Source: Hortaea werneckii
Lineage: Eukaryota; Ascomycota; Dothideomycetes; Mycosphaerellales; Teratosphaeriaceae
Assembly: GCA_037044905.1 (NCBI GenBank)
Contig: JBAOKB010000048.1
Span: 1,116,001 to 1,180,000 of the forward strand
DNA length: 64,000 nucleotides
Reading direction: 5' to 3'
Both the position numbers and the translations under genes were made by a program. The notes beneath the pieces were generated by a model. It saw only the letters and a program-made list of their open reading frames with translations, searched no databases and was not told the DNA's origin. Shown piece after piece: positions 10,973 through 21,648 of this stretch (position 1 is its first letter; every line of letters begins with the position of its first letter).

Positions 10973-11951
10973 TCATTGACCATCCCTTTTAGGTTGCGCA
11001 AGACCTGCCGGCTCCGCTTCCTTCTTATATTCCTCCCAATCCGGTCTGGGCAGCTCGATCCCTTCCAGCAAGCGGCCGTAGGTAATGCCTCCGAGACGCG
11101 ACATAGGTCTGAGGACAGCCGGGTCAATCAGGTTTCGGTCCTCGTTGACGGCGTCTTCTCGAGCCCAGAACCGAACACCTTCGATAATGGCGAGGACGCC
11201 GGTCTTTTTCCCGGGTGTGCCCCGGCTCTCGAACTCCTTCGTGTCCATCAGTTTGCCTTCGACACTGAAAATAGATTCTTTAACCCGGCTTGCTTTTACG
11301 TCTTTGCAAGGTGCTGGCGTCAGGCCAGTGAGGGCCCATTCGGATACACCGTACGGAGCGTTGACCGCAGTGGCATTGGCCGCTTCGATGAAGTGCTCGG
11401 AGATGATGTTGATGGTGCATTCTCCCGACTCCATCAAGTTCCTGAGACTGTCCTTCGCCTTGTCGAACCCGCCTGCATAGCCCACAATGAAGACTGGTGG
11501 GTCGTGGTTGACGACCTGAGTGTAGGAGAAGGGTGCCAAGTTCGTACTAGTGCCGTCTTTTGATCTCGTGCTGACGAAGCCGATCGGACGTGGGATAATG
11601 GCCGAAATCAACAGCTTGTAGTTGAACGTCGCAGGCCGGCCGTCTTGATATGGGTCGATGTCCACATGCTCATGCTTCAGAGATTCTCCTCCATCATTCG
11701 CGCCCTCGCCTGGCTTCCAGTCCGGCTTCTTGGTCTGGGTGAAAGCCCACCCGTCTTGTGATCGCCATGGAGGCCTGGATGCTTCTACCTCTTTGAAGTT
11801 CCCGTGCGGGTTGCGTTTGACATGCTTCCTGTTCCCCGAGCTGATTAGCAAGGGCTTAGTGACCTCTGTACAGTACAGCAACTTACTCGCTGTCCATCAT
11901 CTGCTCATGGGCAGAGGGATCTTGCTGCTTTTGCTGTGGTTCTCCAGACAT
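10973..11951 (-). CDS. Flavin reductase-like, FMN-binding split-barrel protein
   Basis: Two exons, 11951-11887 and 11840-10973, give 310 residues. The intron begins GTAAGT and has a GCTAATCAG end in which branch and acceptor are close. Residues from about 100 on show the flavin-reductase-like split barrel: NYKLLISAIIPRPIGFVSTR, TNLAPFSYTQVVNHDPPVFI, a short CTINIISEHFIEAANATA segment and YGVSEWALTGLTP. Such proteins bind FMN and either reduce flavin with NAD(P)H or act as flavin-linked oxidoreductases; cytosolic location is likely as no signal is present. The N-terminal 100 residues are polar and probably disordered. Family assignment is good, while the substrate is not known. Confidence 0.85.
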
Positions 11952-12558
11952 GATGTTTCCAAGTTCTCAATGCACTTGTGGTGAATCAAACACGAACCAG
12001 CAAGAACAATTTATCACTAGCACAGGAGCACAGGAGTTGATTTGCGATTAGAAATGTGTTAGTGATCACCAGTCCATTGGCGGAACTGAGCCGACTGGGA
12101 TACGTCACAAAATCGCTGCGAATCCCAAATGCCGAACGGCTATACATAATGCCGGGGCAGGCAGGTTGTTGCATTTTCCCCGATATTCTCATTTTCTGCG
12201 GCCCTCTTATGCGATGAATGATACCTGTGCATTCACGACAAGAGTATAATTTGCTACACTGTTTCCTTAGTGAGGTTTTCGGAATCACAAAGCTGTCATC
12301 TTGTTTTCACTTATCCCACCGGTGTATCCAACGGTCTAGCTAAAATCAAAGAACCCCGCTGCGGGGCATCTTATCGATAGGGAGGTAGCGGCCTTGTTTA
12401 TCGATGGACGAGCGGGCTGCCACGATAACGTCCCCCATGTACTCGATTGAGAAGAGACTTGAAAGTGTGTCCACTCGGTGATGCCTAGGTACCCTTCCAT
12501 GTAGTCTAGTACACTCTAGCAAAACCAAGAAGTAGCAAAAAAATCCCACACCCTTCCA
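11952..12558. other. Divergent promoter region
   Basis: About 600 bases shared between the flavin-reductase-like gene (minus) and the MetX-like hydrolase (plus). It contains one CCTAGGTA element at 12484-12491, matching the core of a 10-base palindrome found elsewhere in the window. Nothing else was recognised. Confidence 0.45.
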
Positions 12559-13855
12559 ATGTCCCACCAACCCCCCTACCAAACCTTACCCCTCGGCGAC
12601 TTCGCCCTCCAAACCGGCAACCACATCCCCCAAGCCCACCTCGCCTACAAAACCTACGGCGACCCCAGAAACCCCACCATCATCTATCCCACCTGGTTCT
12701 CGGGTCTCATCGCCGACAACGAATGGCTCATCGGCGAAGAGAAAACGCTGAATCCAACCCGCTACTGCATCATCATCCCCGCGCTATTCGGGAACGGCGA
12801 ATCCTCCTCCCCCAGCAATCGTCCGGATCTGAGACCTTTCCCCCATGTTTCTTTCTACGATAATGTGCGCGCGCAGCACGCGCTCGTGACGCAGCATCTG
12901 CGGATCCAGCACGTGCGCGCCGTGCTGGGGTGGTCGATGGGCGCCGCGCAGTCGTTCCAGTGGGCGACGCAATATCCGGATTTCATGGATCTGGTGGTGC
13001 CGTTTTGCGGGTCGGCAAGGACGTCGTTGCATAATCGGGTCTTTCTGGAGGGGGTCAAGAGTACCGTTTTGGCTGGGAGAGGGGCCGTTTCGGGTGGGGT
13101 GTGTGAGGGTGAGTCTGGGAAGGGTCAGTATCGAGGTTGGGGTGAGGAGGAGCGCGAGGTGGGTTTGAAGGCTTTGGGACGGGTTTATGCGGGCTGGGGG
13201 TTCTCGCAGGTTTGTCAGTCCCTCTCTGGATGTGCGTGAAGTGATTGTTGATTGGGTTTTGGGCTTTAGGCTTTCTATCGCGAAAGGCTGTACGAGACGG
13301 TCTTGGGGTTCAAAGACTTGGAAGATTTCATGGTGAATTTCTGGGAGGCATGGGCACTTTCAAAGGGCATGTGACTTTCTTCTCTTTGGGTTAATTCCAA
13401 TGTGCAAAAGCAAGAGCTAATCGAAATAGATCCGGAAAATATGCTTGTCATGCTGCATACCTGGCAGGCGGGCGATTGCTCTGACCAGAAACCTTACCAA
13501 GGAGACTTCGCCGCAGCGATGAGAGGGATCAAGGCCAAAGCTCTGGTGCTTCCGTGCAGGACTGACTTATACTTTCGTAAGCTTTTCTGTGAGAACCCCT
13601 GAGGCGTGATAACTGTTGGCTGACAATGGTCGCAGCTCCGGAGGACTCAGAGATAGAACTCAAGCACATGCGAGATGGCATTGGCGAGTTAAAAGTCTTT
13701 CCATCAATATGGGGTCATTGGGCAGGAGGTATATGGACCTCTCTGCCCAAAATCACGTCTTGTGTATCTGCTGACAAGACACGGGTCCTGGCCAGTCCAC
13801 CGAAGATGTCAAGTGGTTGGATGAAAGACTGCGTGAGTTCTTCGAGAGTAATTGA
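12559..13855 (+). CDS. Homoserine acetyltransferase-like alpha/beta hydrolase
   Basis: Five exons fit: 12559-13209, 13270-13366, 13430-13576, 13636-13728 and 13779-13855, giving 354 residues. Intron 2 is a GC-AG intron (donor GCATGT, branch GCTAATC, acceptor TAG); reading it this way alone keeps SKDPENMLVMLHTWQAGD in frame. The last acceptor is AAG. The protein has the MetX-like fold: YKTYGDPRNP near the start, nucleophile Ser126 in GWSMGAAQS, an Asp in LPCRTDLYF and a His in WGHWAG. Family members acylate homoserine or related hydroxyl groups using acetyl-CoA, or act as hydrolases. It is clearly shorter and more divergent than true fungal homoserine O-acetyltransferase, so the substrate is uncertain. 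It is convergent with the lipase gene, 88 bases apart. Confidence 0.8.
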
Positions 13856-13943
13856 GTTCCGGCGGAGGGTTCATCATCAGATTTACGTCTATCGTCATTA
13901 TGTCAGGACTTCAGCTTCATGCAGCTGTGAGAGGACACGTCGT

Positions 13944-15410
13944 CTACGTATCAACACCCGCAGTATTATTAATAGCTGACATGCCCGTGTCCTTGACTTT
14001 GATGTCGTTTTCGCCCAGATTGCCAAGCGCTGTGATGAGGTTGGACAGGATGGGCTCGACATCAAGACCAAGGGCAAGCGGATCTAACTGAGGATCCGCA
14101 ACCGTGCTTTGCGAGCAGCTGGTTGGTGTGTTCCCTGCAAATGCCGACTCGACGAACTTTACTTGCTCGACAGCACCCAAAAGTTCTGTAGTAAAGTGCC
14201 CACCGCTCTCATAGGTGAGGAAGCGGACATCTGCGCCGTATCCGCACCAGTTGTCATATAGGGTGGAGGCGTTACGGTAAGGGATGACCTCATCGTCGAC
14301 TGCGTGGTACAAGAAGACGGGAGCTGTAGGTGTCTCGTCCGCATTCACGCCCATTATGTTCTGTTCCAAAACGGCGTCGAGCGGTGACTGATACAAGATA
14401 CCAGGCCCCTGAGTCTGATAGTTCGTAGACAAGATGGACTGGTCGGCAAAGAAAAGTAGGACAGCCGGCGCGCACATGTTGCTAACAGTTGCAGTGACAT
14501 ACTTGCCGTATGTTGTCAAAACTTCGGACAAGAACGGCTGAAGTTGTGCCCTGTACGCCGACTCCTTGTTGATGCCTGCGATTGCAGTTGGCAGGAAGCC
14601 GGCGAAAAGAGTGTTGTCGAGGAACACAGTCGTGCCCGTGAGGTTGGCTGGAGTGCCTCCTGAAGCCCAGCCCTTGATGTTGAGTTCCGAAGCATACGTT
14701 GGTTGAAGGGAAGCCGCCCAGCCAGTGGCAATGCCGCCGCCTGAGTATCCAACGCCGACTGCATAAACAAGTTAGAACGCAGTACTTGCTGACAGTGAGT
14801 CGACCGAAGTTCCTAACTTACCAATGGCAGGATTGTCGTCCAAGCCTAGCTTTTCAAAGCTTGAGACAGCGCGCATGTTGTCGAGTACGCCCATGCCTGC
14901 AAGACGTCCAGCGCCGAATGCAGCATCTGGGCCTTCGTAGTCGGACGCTGCCACTATATAACCCAACGTCAGGTAGATCTCAAGAATGAGGAACTCAAAA
15001 GCGACAATGAGGTTCGTCTGAACGCTGCCTAACCGGTAATTGTAGCTGGGGTTGCATATCGTATCGGCGCTGTCGTAGGCGGTCTGGAAGGAGACGAAGC
15101 GATCGGTCTTCGCGTTTAGGGGTACGAAGATAGTCGTCACCTCGGCAATGGCGGACCCATCTATCGCGGTCGTGCGGTACAGCAACTGGTATGCGTCTAC
15201 CGGATTCGGTACAAGGCCGATAAATGAAGTGGCGATGGAACGTTCGCGCAAGATCGTGCCAGGCTGCTCAGATTCGAAACCGGCTGGCGGGTCATAGAAA
15301 GGGTCAAAATCAGGTGTTAACGCACGGCGTTCCAGCGTAGGCCTTGCAAGAGCTGTGGTGGCAATCAGGGTTATCAGGTAAAGCGACAGACACGAACGTA
15401 GGGAGAGCAT
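13944..15410 (-). CDS. Secretory lipase (LIP family triacylglycerol lipase)
   Basis: Two exons, 15410-14822 and 14758-13944, give 467 residues. The ATG at 15410 is preferred over upstream codons because it starts a clean signal peptide (MLSLRSCLSLYLITLIATTA). ERR shortly after is a possible Kex2 processing site. The mature enzyme matches the fungal secretory lipase family (Candida Lip-like): SFQTAYDSADTICNPSYNYR, IVAASDYEGPDAAF, nucleophile Ser202 in GVGYSGGGIATGWAA, an Asp in YHAVDDEVIPY and a His in ESGGHFTTE. It should hydrolyse long-chain acylglycerols outside the cell. Paired cysteines fit a secreted enzyme. Confident in family and catalytic triad. Confidence 0.9.
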
Positions 15411-16897
15411 GTTTGCTGTGTGGCAGCCTTGCACACTGTGGCGTCAGGATACAGGCGTGAGAAAAGTGCATTTGTTAGCAGACCGACAATCTTATACTGG
15501 ACCCATGATAGACATGAGCACATGGTACCAGGGAAGGTACGGTGTCCCTCGTACCGCGGACATTCGCAAAAGTAGGCAATGACTCCGATAGATGTATGGT
15601 TCGAGGTACGGTGCGGTACTGGCTAGGAGAAACTAGGTAGACGCTTAGAGAGAGCGATCAGCGAAGCAGATGGCAGCCTGTACCTGCACTCAGAGGGGAC
15701 GGCGTCGGTCAAAGTTCTGTAGTTTGGAGTCTGGCTCGCACTTGCAAGGAGAATGACATCGGCAGATGTGACGATCACCCGGCAAGACACTCATACATTC
15801 ATTCTTGTGCAAGGTTCTTATGCCAGAAGTAGGCGGTCAGACCTTCGGCTGCATACGCCCAGCACGAATGCTACGCAATGCGCACTGCATCCACGTTGAG
15901 ATGACGTGGCTCGTGCCCCCGAACCATCGCCGTATGGTGGAAGAGGCAATTGCATCTCCGGCGGCAGTCTGATCCCCTGCCTAGCTGGGCTTGGGAAGAA
16001 TGTTGATCTAGGCGGTGGTGGCCACAATGACCATCTCGGATGTCTTGGAGAAGCACGTTGATGGCCATGTGAAGTCCATGCGACAGACGTGGTGCATGTG
16101 CAAGTAATGATTGATGAAGATCTCACCATCGCCGAGGTTGGTCAAGAGCTCGCAGCTGTCAAAGCATGGCTTCAAGTTCTCACGCTTGAAGACCAATGAT
16201 CATGACAGTAGCGATGGTGGCTACGGTCCCACTGCTACGGCGGTACATACATACTTGAGACGCTGCTACTGGTGCCAGCGATGTCCGCAACGTCTGTCTG
16301 CCACCAATCCGTCGGCTCCTGTCCTCTGGTAGCTCGATTCGCTTAATTAAGCTTTTACCGAAGTTCTGGAAAGCTCGGTGCGGCTAGTCCAAGCGAGTCT
16401 TTGAGCTCGGTCACAGACGTGGCATGACTCGCAGGCATTATCATCTGAAAGCACGTGATGAGAGAAAACGGCTGACAGGACGGGCAGCGACGGGTAGGGT
16501 CCTCCGGTTCCTCGTTGCCAAGCTCGTGCGGAAAGCAGCCGCGCGCGTGTCGGCCAAAGCGTCCGAGGTGCATCGCGACAGCTTCAGCTCCCAGCTTCCA
16601 GCTTCCGCGAGGATTATTGAGGCAGCGACAGATAGACATCTTCGGCTGACCCCCTTTCGCCGATCAGGTTGCCGGTTGCGCTTGTGGTTGCAGTCCCATT
16701 AGCGAGCTGTGTCTCATCTGCACCCATTGCCGGCCCGTGACGTTTGCTATCCTCCGTCCTCATCTTGCCAGGCGCCGTCTACGCACCTGCCATCTACGCA
16801 GCGCCGCCCGCGACTGCTGCCTCAGGGTCCGGCTTTCACATGCGCGGCCACATCTTCTGAACTTCACCACAGCCTCCGCTGGCCGACATCGATCATC
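15411..16897. other. 1.5 kb divergent intergenic region
   Basis: Separates the lipase (minus) from PAP1 (plus). Near 15530-15620 the motif GGTACGGTG occurs twice with other GGTAC-type repeats, which may be binding sites for lipase control, but this is a guess. Small open frames around 15800-16330 lack coding character. The last 250 bases are GC-rich and should hold the PAP1 promoter and leader. Confidence 0.4.
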
Positions 16898-18898
16898 ATG
16901 GCCACCGAGAAGCAGTATGGAGTCACGCCAGCCTTCTCTCTGGAGCCGCCGTCTCCCAAGGACCTCAAGCTCAACGACGCTCTGCTGGCTGAGTTCAAGG
17001 CACAGAACAACTTCGCGCCGCAATCCGACACGGAAAAGAGAGAGGCAATCTTGAAGAAGCTGGAAGGACTATTGCAGCGCATGGTACAAGAGGTCGGCAG
17101 GAAGAAGGGTCTGCCACAAAGCATCCTGGAGGTCGCCGGCGGCAAGGTCTTTACCTATGGCAGTTATCGTCTGGGGGTGTATGGGCCAAACTCTGATGTC
17201 GACACACTCATGGTAGGCCCGAAACACGTGACGCGCGAAGACTTCTTTGAGCATATGCCGCCTTTGATCAGGAGTGCGTGGGCGGAGGATCAGATCGGTG
17301 GGCTGGTACCGGTGCCTGGCATTGGCACGCCCATTATCAAGCTCGAGCTGGAAGGTGTGGACATTGACCTGATCTACTCTTCGCTGCAGCTGTCATCTAT
17401 CCCCAAGGACATCGAGCTGAAGGACGACAATTTACTCCGCGGGCTGGACGATACTGATCGCCGCTGCGTCAACGGGACTCGTGTTACTAACCGAATTCTC
17501 GAACTGGTGCCGCAAACGAAGACTTTCCGCCTTGCTTTACGTGCCATCAAGCTGTGGTCCAGCCAGCGTGCCATCTATGGAAACATAGTAGGCTTTCCGG
17601 GAGGTGTCGCATGGGCAATCCTCGTGGCCAGAGTCTGCCAGCTATATCCAAAGGCTGCCGCCCCGCTGCTGATATCCAAGTTCTTTTTTATCATGAAACG
17701 CTGGAATTGGCCCAAGCCCGTCTTTCTCCAACACAAGGAGGAGACTTCTCTACAATTGCGCGAATGGGATCCCATCCAGTATCGAGGTGACGGATTTCAC
17801 CTCATGCCTATCCTCACGCCCGCTTACCCCTCGATGAATACTGCCCACACCGTAGGCCCATCGACAAAGATGATCATCATGCGCGAGCTGGAGCGGGGAG
17901 AGAACATTGTGAATGACATTTATGCAAACAAGCGACCATGGAAAGACCTCTTCCAACGCCACACTTTCTTCACGAACGCATACAAGCACTACATTTGTGT
18001 TGTCGTAGCAGCCAAGAACAAGGACGCTCATGACAACTGGTCCGGCCTTGTGAATTCCAAACTTAAATTTCTGGTCAAAGGCATTGAGGACTCCGGTGGC
18101 AGCAGCGTAGAGCTGGTTCAGCCTTTCAACAAGGGCTTTTCGCGGGTACATGAATGTCAGACTAATGAGCAGGTCGAGAAAGTCCTTGACGGCAGCCTTG
18201 AATGCCAGGTCAAGGAAACTAAGACTACCGAGGAAGGCAATGATACTGCAATTGCTAACGGCGTGGCTCAAACCGATACGGAAGGTCTTGAGGTGCCGAA
18301 AGTCGATGGCGAGACAAAGTCGGAGAACAGTGGGACGACGAAGCTGTGGACCACGACCTTTTATTTGGGCATTGGGCTGAAAAAGGGTAGGTGCTTCATC
18401 TTCTGCATTCTCAATTGTCAACTGACGTCTCCATACAGGTGCTACTGATCTCGACATCTCGGTACCAGTACGAAACCTTCAAGGAGACTGCACAGCGTGG
18501 GCAGACTACAATCCAGACTTGCACTCGATCAAGATCAAGCATATCCGAAAGTAAGCGCTCTGAGCATGCTTGTCGTCTTGATCATCCAGCTGACAAGCTC
18601 ATGACAGTTTCAACCTGCCCGACGACGTCTTCAAGGAGGGCGAAATTAAGCCTCAGAGGCCGAAGAAGAAGACGAACGCAGCCAAGGCTGCTGAAGCTAC
18701 GAGTAACAAGCGTAGCTTCTCCGATACAGGCTTGGATGTATGTGAAATCCCGATGAAACTGTGAAGAACGTTTTCAAAACGCAAACTTGAACATGCTGAC
18801 TGACAGCTTTCTCTCTTGAACAGCCAAATGCCGACCCAGCTAAGCGCAGACAGTCCGGCAATGTTCCAACGCCGGTGGCGAACGGGAGTGTTGGTTGA
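16898..18898 (+). CDS. PAP1: Poly(A) polymerase
   Basis: Four exons, 16898-18386, 18439-18550, 18608-18737 and 18824-18898, give 601 residues, close to the usual fungal length. The start MATEKQYGVTPAFSLEPPSP is typical of Pap1. The nucleotidyltransferase core reads FTYGSYRLGVYGPNSDVD, with metal-binding Asp100 and Asp102 and the third at Asp157 in EGVDIDLIYSS. The central domain (FPGGVAWAILVARVCQLYP, WDPIQYRGDGFHLMPILTPAYPSMN) and the RNA-binding C-terminal domain follow, ending in a basic Lys/Arg-rich tail with likely nuclear localisation signals. It adds poly(A) tails to cleaved pre-mRNA within the cleavage and polyadenylation factor. All introns cluster in the last quarter. Identification is secure. 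Confidence 0.96.
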
Positions 18899-20027
18899 AG
18901 ACTGGCCGATGGCAACACACTATCACTATTCCTGCCGAGACGACACTTTGGCGAGCTCTGCACGCACCTTCTTGAAGCCACGGCTCTGCTCATCCCGCCG
19001 CGACCGATTCAGAGCATAATGGGGTCTGTTCACCCTTTGTTCGAAACATCACAGCCGTCACAGTGTCCAGCCCTCCCTGTCCGGAGGCAGCGGGCAAGCC
19101 AATGACAGAGAGAACAGACAGGATTGGTCACCTAACAGAGGAAGAAAACACAAAAAAACAATCGGGGACAGTCAGGAAGCCCGACTGGGGCATAGGCTGG
19201 CAGGTAAGCAAAGATTACCACGCATCCCGTCAGCAACAGAATTTCCGCCTCCCTTTATCACTTTGTCCTGTGCAGACTGAGACTTATCATCTGTAGAATG
19301 GCAAGGGCAATAATCGACGAGAGACTTGTACATGCCCTCACATCAAGAGTCGGGAGCGGGGACGCCAACCCATGCCAGCTAAGAGCAGCGGCTCTTTTCC
19401 AGCGACGCGTGGAGATTGAGATGCGAAAGCGACATCAAGAGAGAGCGAGAGAGGGAGAGACAAGGAATTGGAACAAATGAAGTGGGCCGGGCGCTCTTTT
19501 TCCTTTCTAGTGACGATGGGTGTGTAATAGCTAGTTCCAAGAGGTTTAGAGAAAGACTTTAGCTTTAATATCGAAAATGCAAAAATATTGTTCATCGAGG
19601 TCTAAGGGCCTCAGCTTTAAACTACTTTTCCCCTCCCTCGTTCCTCATTCCCCTTTTCAAATAAAAGTCAATTCTTTACGAGATTCGCTTCCGATGCCCT
19701 CCGTAATCAAAGGATGTTCCTGGGTCTGTCCCATTGATTTTCCCTTCTACTTTGACGATTGTGTGATAATGCTGCGGATGTCGTTCGAACGGGCAAAAAA
19801 AAAAAAAAAAAAAAAGAGTGTTCGCAGGTGCGATTTAGCAGCAACGAGGCCTTCTTTTGTGTTGGCAACCAACTGGAGTTTCCTTGCAATCGGAATTTTG
19901 ATACAGCTATATACTCAAGTCTTGGTCTGTAGTCCACAATGGGCTTGATTGGCAACCTCGCCTCCTATTCGGCAAATGGTCACGGTTCATTTCGAGTCTT
20001 CAGCCTAGGTATTTGCTCGCTCTACCT
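18899..20027. other. Convergent intergenic region with A21 tract
   Basis: Lies between the 3' ends of PAP1 (plus) and the unrecognised minus-strand gene. It contains a run of 21 A at 19795-19815 and purine-rich sequence around 19430-19470. A CCTAGGTA element is at 20004-20011. No gene was recognised; the 1.1 kb is longer than most 3' ends need. Confidence 0.4.
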
Positions 20028-21644
20028 CTAGAGGTAGCGTACAGCCCAATGAGGCAACTCAAGCAATGCCTCCAACCTCCGTGTATCCCCGAGGACATCG
20101 CGTTTCTTCCGCATCACCCCCGCGTGGTATTCTAGCTGTTTCACACTCGTACGCCAATACCAATCGAAAGCCGCCATTCCTGAGAGACTGGGCCGCGTGG
20201 GGTCTGGTAATGCTAGACTCGTGTCCTCTCCGCCTCCTCTTCCTTTCTCGTCGGAGCGCGCTATCACGACTTTTTGCAAGATGGGATACATGGTTTCTAA
20301 CCCTTCCGTGAAATTCTTATGGACGCGGAGCCCGCTCTTCCGGGGACTCCCATCAAGCAGCTCATTGTGCCAGGCATCCACGATTCTGCGCCCGGCGATC
20401 TCTTTTCGGAGGAGGGTGAGCATGTCCCGAGTGATCTTCTCAGGGGCTTTGTCCGCGACGATGGTGGCGACGTTCTGATAGGCCTCTACGTTCTTCGGAA
20501 GGTAGAGGGTCTCGTGTATTGTTCTGCGAGTGGACCCGTCATCGTATAGGTAATCAGGGGTGTAGTCTCTCTCGATGACAAACATGTAGGCTGAGATTCG
20601 GCAGTGCGGCTTGGCAGCTTCGTATAGACACTCAGTGAGCTGGTGGCCTGCTTCCTTGTATAGCGTACGCATGTGTGCAATACCCGGAAGCATATGTTCA
20701 TATGCCTTCAGAAGCGTGCATGAGGACTTTGTGGGCGTTTCGGGTTGTATGACGCTTTCGACCTGCACCGCTGGCTTTCTCTTCGTGTTTCCACTCTCAA
20801 GGCGTGCTGAAAGATAAAATCGCCGCCGCAGCTTAGAAGCAATGCCACGCCACTCTTTCTTGGCTTCTGGAGTCGCATCCGGAGCGAAGTCACGCTCATA
20901 TATCAACGCTCCCAACTTCAGCCCTTCCAAACCATCTCTCTTAGCTGTAGCGACACCTATACTCAGAGTGCAAGCCGCCACCCTTCTTACAGCATTTTCT
21001 TTCTCGGCGGCAAACGACACTTGCTCCAAGATGCGCTCGCGAATGCGCAGTCTCCTACAGACACCAATACCGAAAGCCTGCCATTCCTGCCGCTCGTCCC
21101 AGCAACCACCGAGACCGCCGCAGGGCACGTTGAGGTCTTGCGTGAGATACGATGCGTACGGCAGATGCTTGCTAGAGAGGATCAAATCATCGATTTGGCG
21201 GAGTGAAAAGATCATTTGAGGCCAACCGCAATCTTCTCCAACATTCTGTAGACCAATGCCTCCTCCATCGTACGGAGACGTCTTCTCTTCGTTTGGCCGG
21301 TTTTTTCTGCGGACTTCGGCACACGGGTGTGTCAGCACTGCTCGTGTCGCGGCGAGAACTTCGCAGGCGAGGGCTTCCGCTTGTTTCCTCTCCTCTCTTG
21401 TCTCTGGATGCTCCTCAAATGCACTTTTCCGGCGGAGTATTCTTAACAGCCTGCTCGGCAGAAGTCTTATCCACCTGATCAGGCCCATGATCGAATGTGG
21501 CGGTACTCGTTTACGTGTCGAGGAGTGTTTGTCATAGTAGACAAGGAAGAGATCAGTCGTGGACCGAAATTGGTTACAAAGATCGCGGTGAAGCTCTCGA
21601 GTGAAATTTTCATCCGCATCATCGACGACTAGCACCGGCTTCAT
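20028..21644 (-). CDS. Protein of unknown function directly downstream of DUS1
   Basis: Single open frame of 538 residues from the ATG at 21644 (MKPVLVVDDADENFTREL). I do not recognise the family. No signal peptide, clear membrane helix or repeat stands out; the protein is mixed charged and globular-looking, with 8 or more cysteines, including NVPCGGLGGCWDERQEW, and a basic patch at about residues 55-75 (GLIRWIRLLPSRLLRILRRK). The ATG lies 4 bases after the DUS1 stop codon (TGA, 21651-21649) on the same strand, so it has no room for its own leader. It may be the second frame of a shared transcript, be joined to DUS1 by splicing, or start from a promoter inside DUS1. Coding character is good over the whole length. 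Confidence 0.65.
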   Translation of the reverse strand: MKPVLVVDDADENFTRELHRDLCNQFRSTTDLFLVYYDKHSSTRKRVPPHSIMGLIRWIRLLPSRLLRILRRKSAFEEHPETREERKQAEALACEVLAATRAVLTHPCAEVRRKNRPNEEKTSPYDGGGIGLQNVGEDCGWPQMIFSLRQIDDLILSSKHLPYASYLTQDLNVPCGGLGGCWDERQEWQAFGIGVCRRLRIRERILEQVSFAAEKENAVRRVAACTLSIGVATAKRDGLEGLKLGALIYERDFAPDATPEAKKEWRGIASKLRRRFYLSARLESGNTKRKPAVQVESVIQPETPTKSSCTLLKAYEHMLPGIAHMRTLYKEAGHQLTECLYEAAKPHCRISAYMFVIERDYTPDYLYDDGSTRRTIHETLYLPKNVEAYQNVATIVADKAPEKITRDMLTLLRKEIAGRRIVDAWHNELLDGSPRKSGLRVHKNFTEGLETMYPILQKVVIARSDEKGRGGGEDTSLALPDPTRPSLSGMAAFDWYWRTSVKQLEYHAGVMRKKRDVLGDTRRLEALLELPHWAVRYL

Positions 21645-21648
21645 TCTC

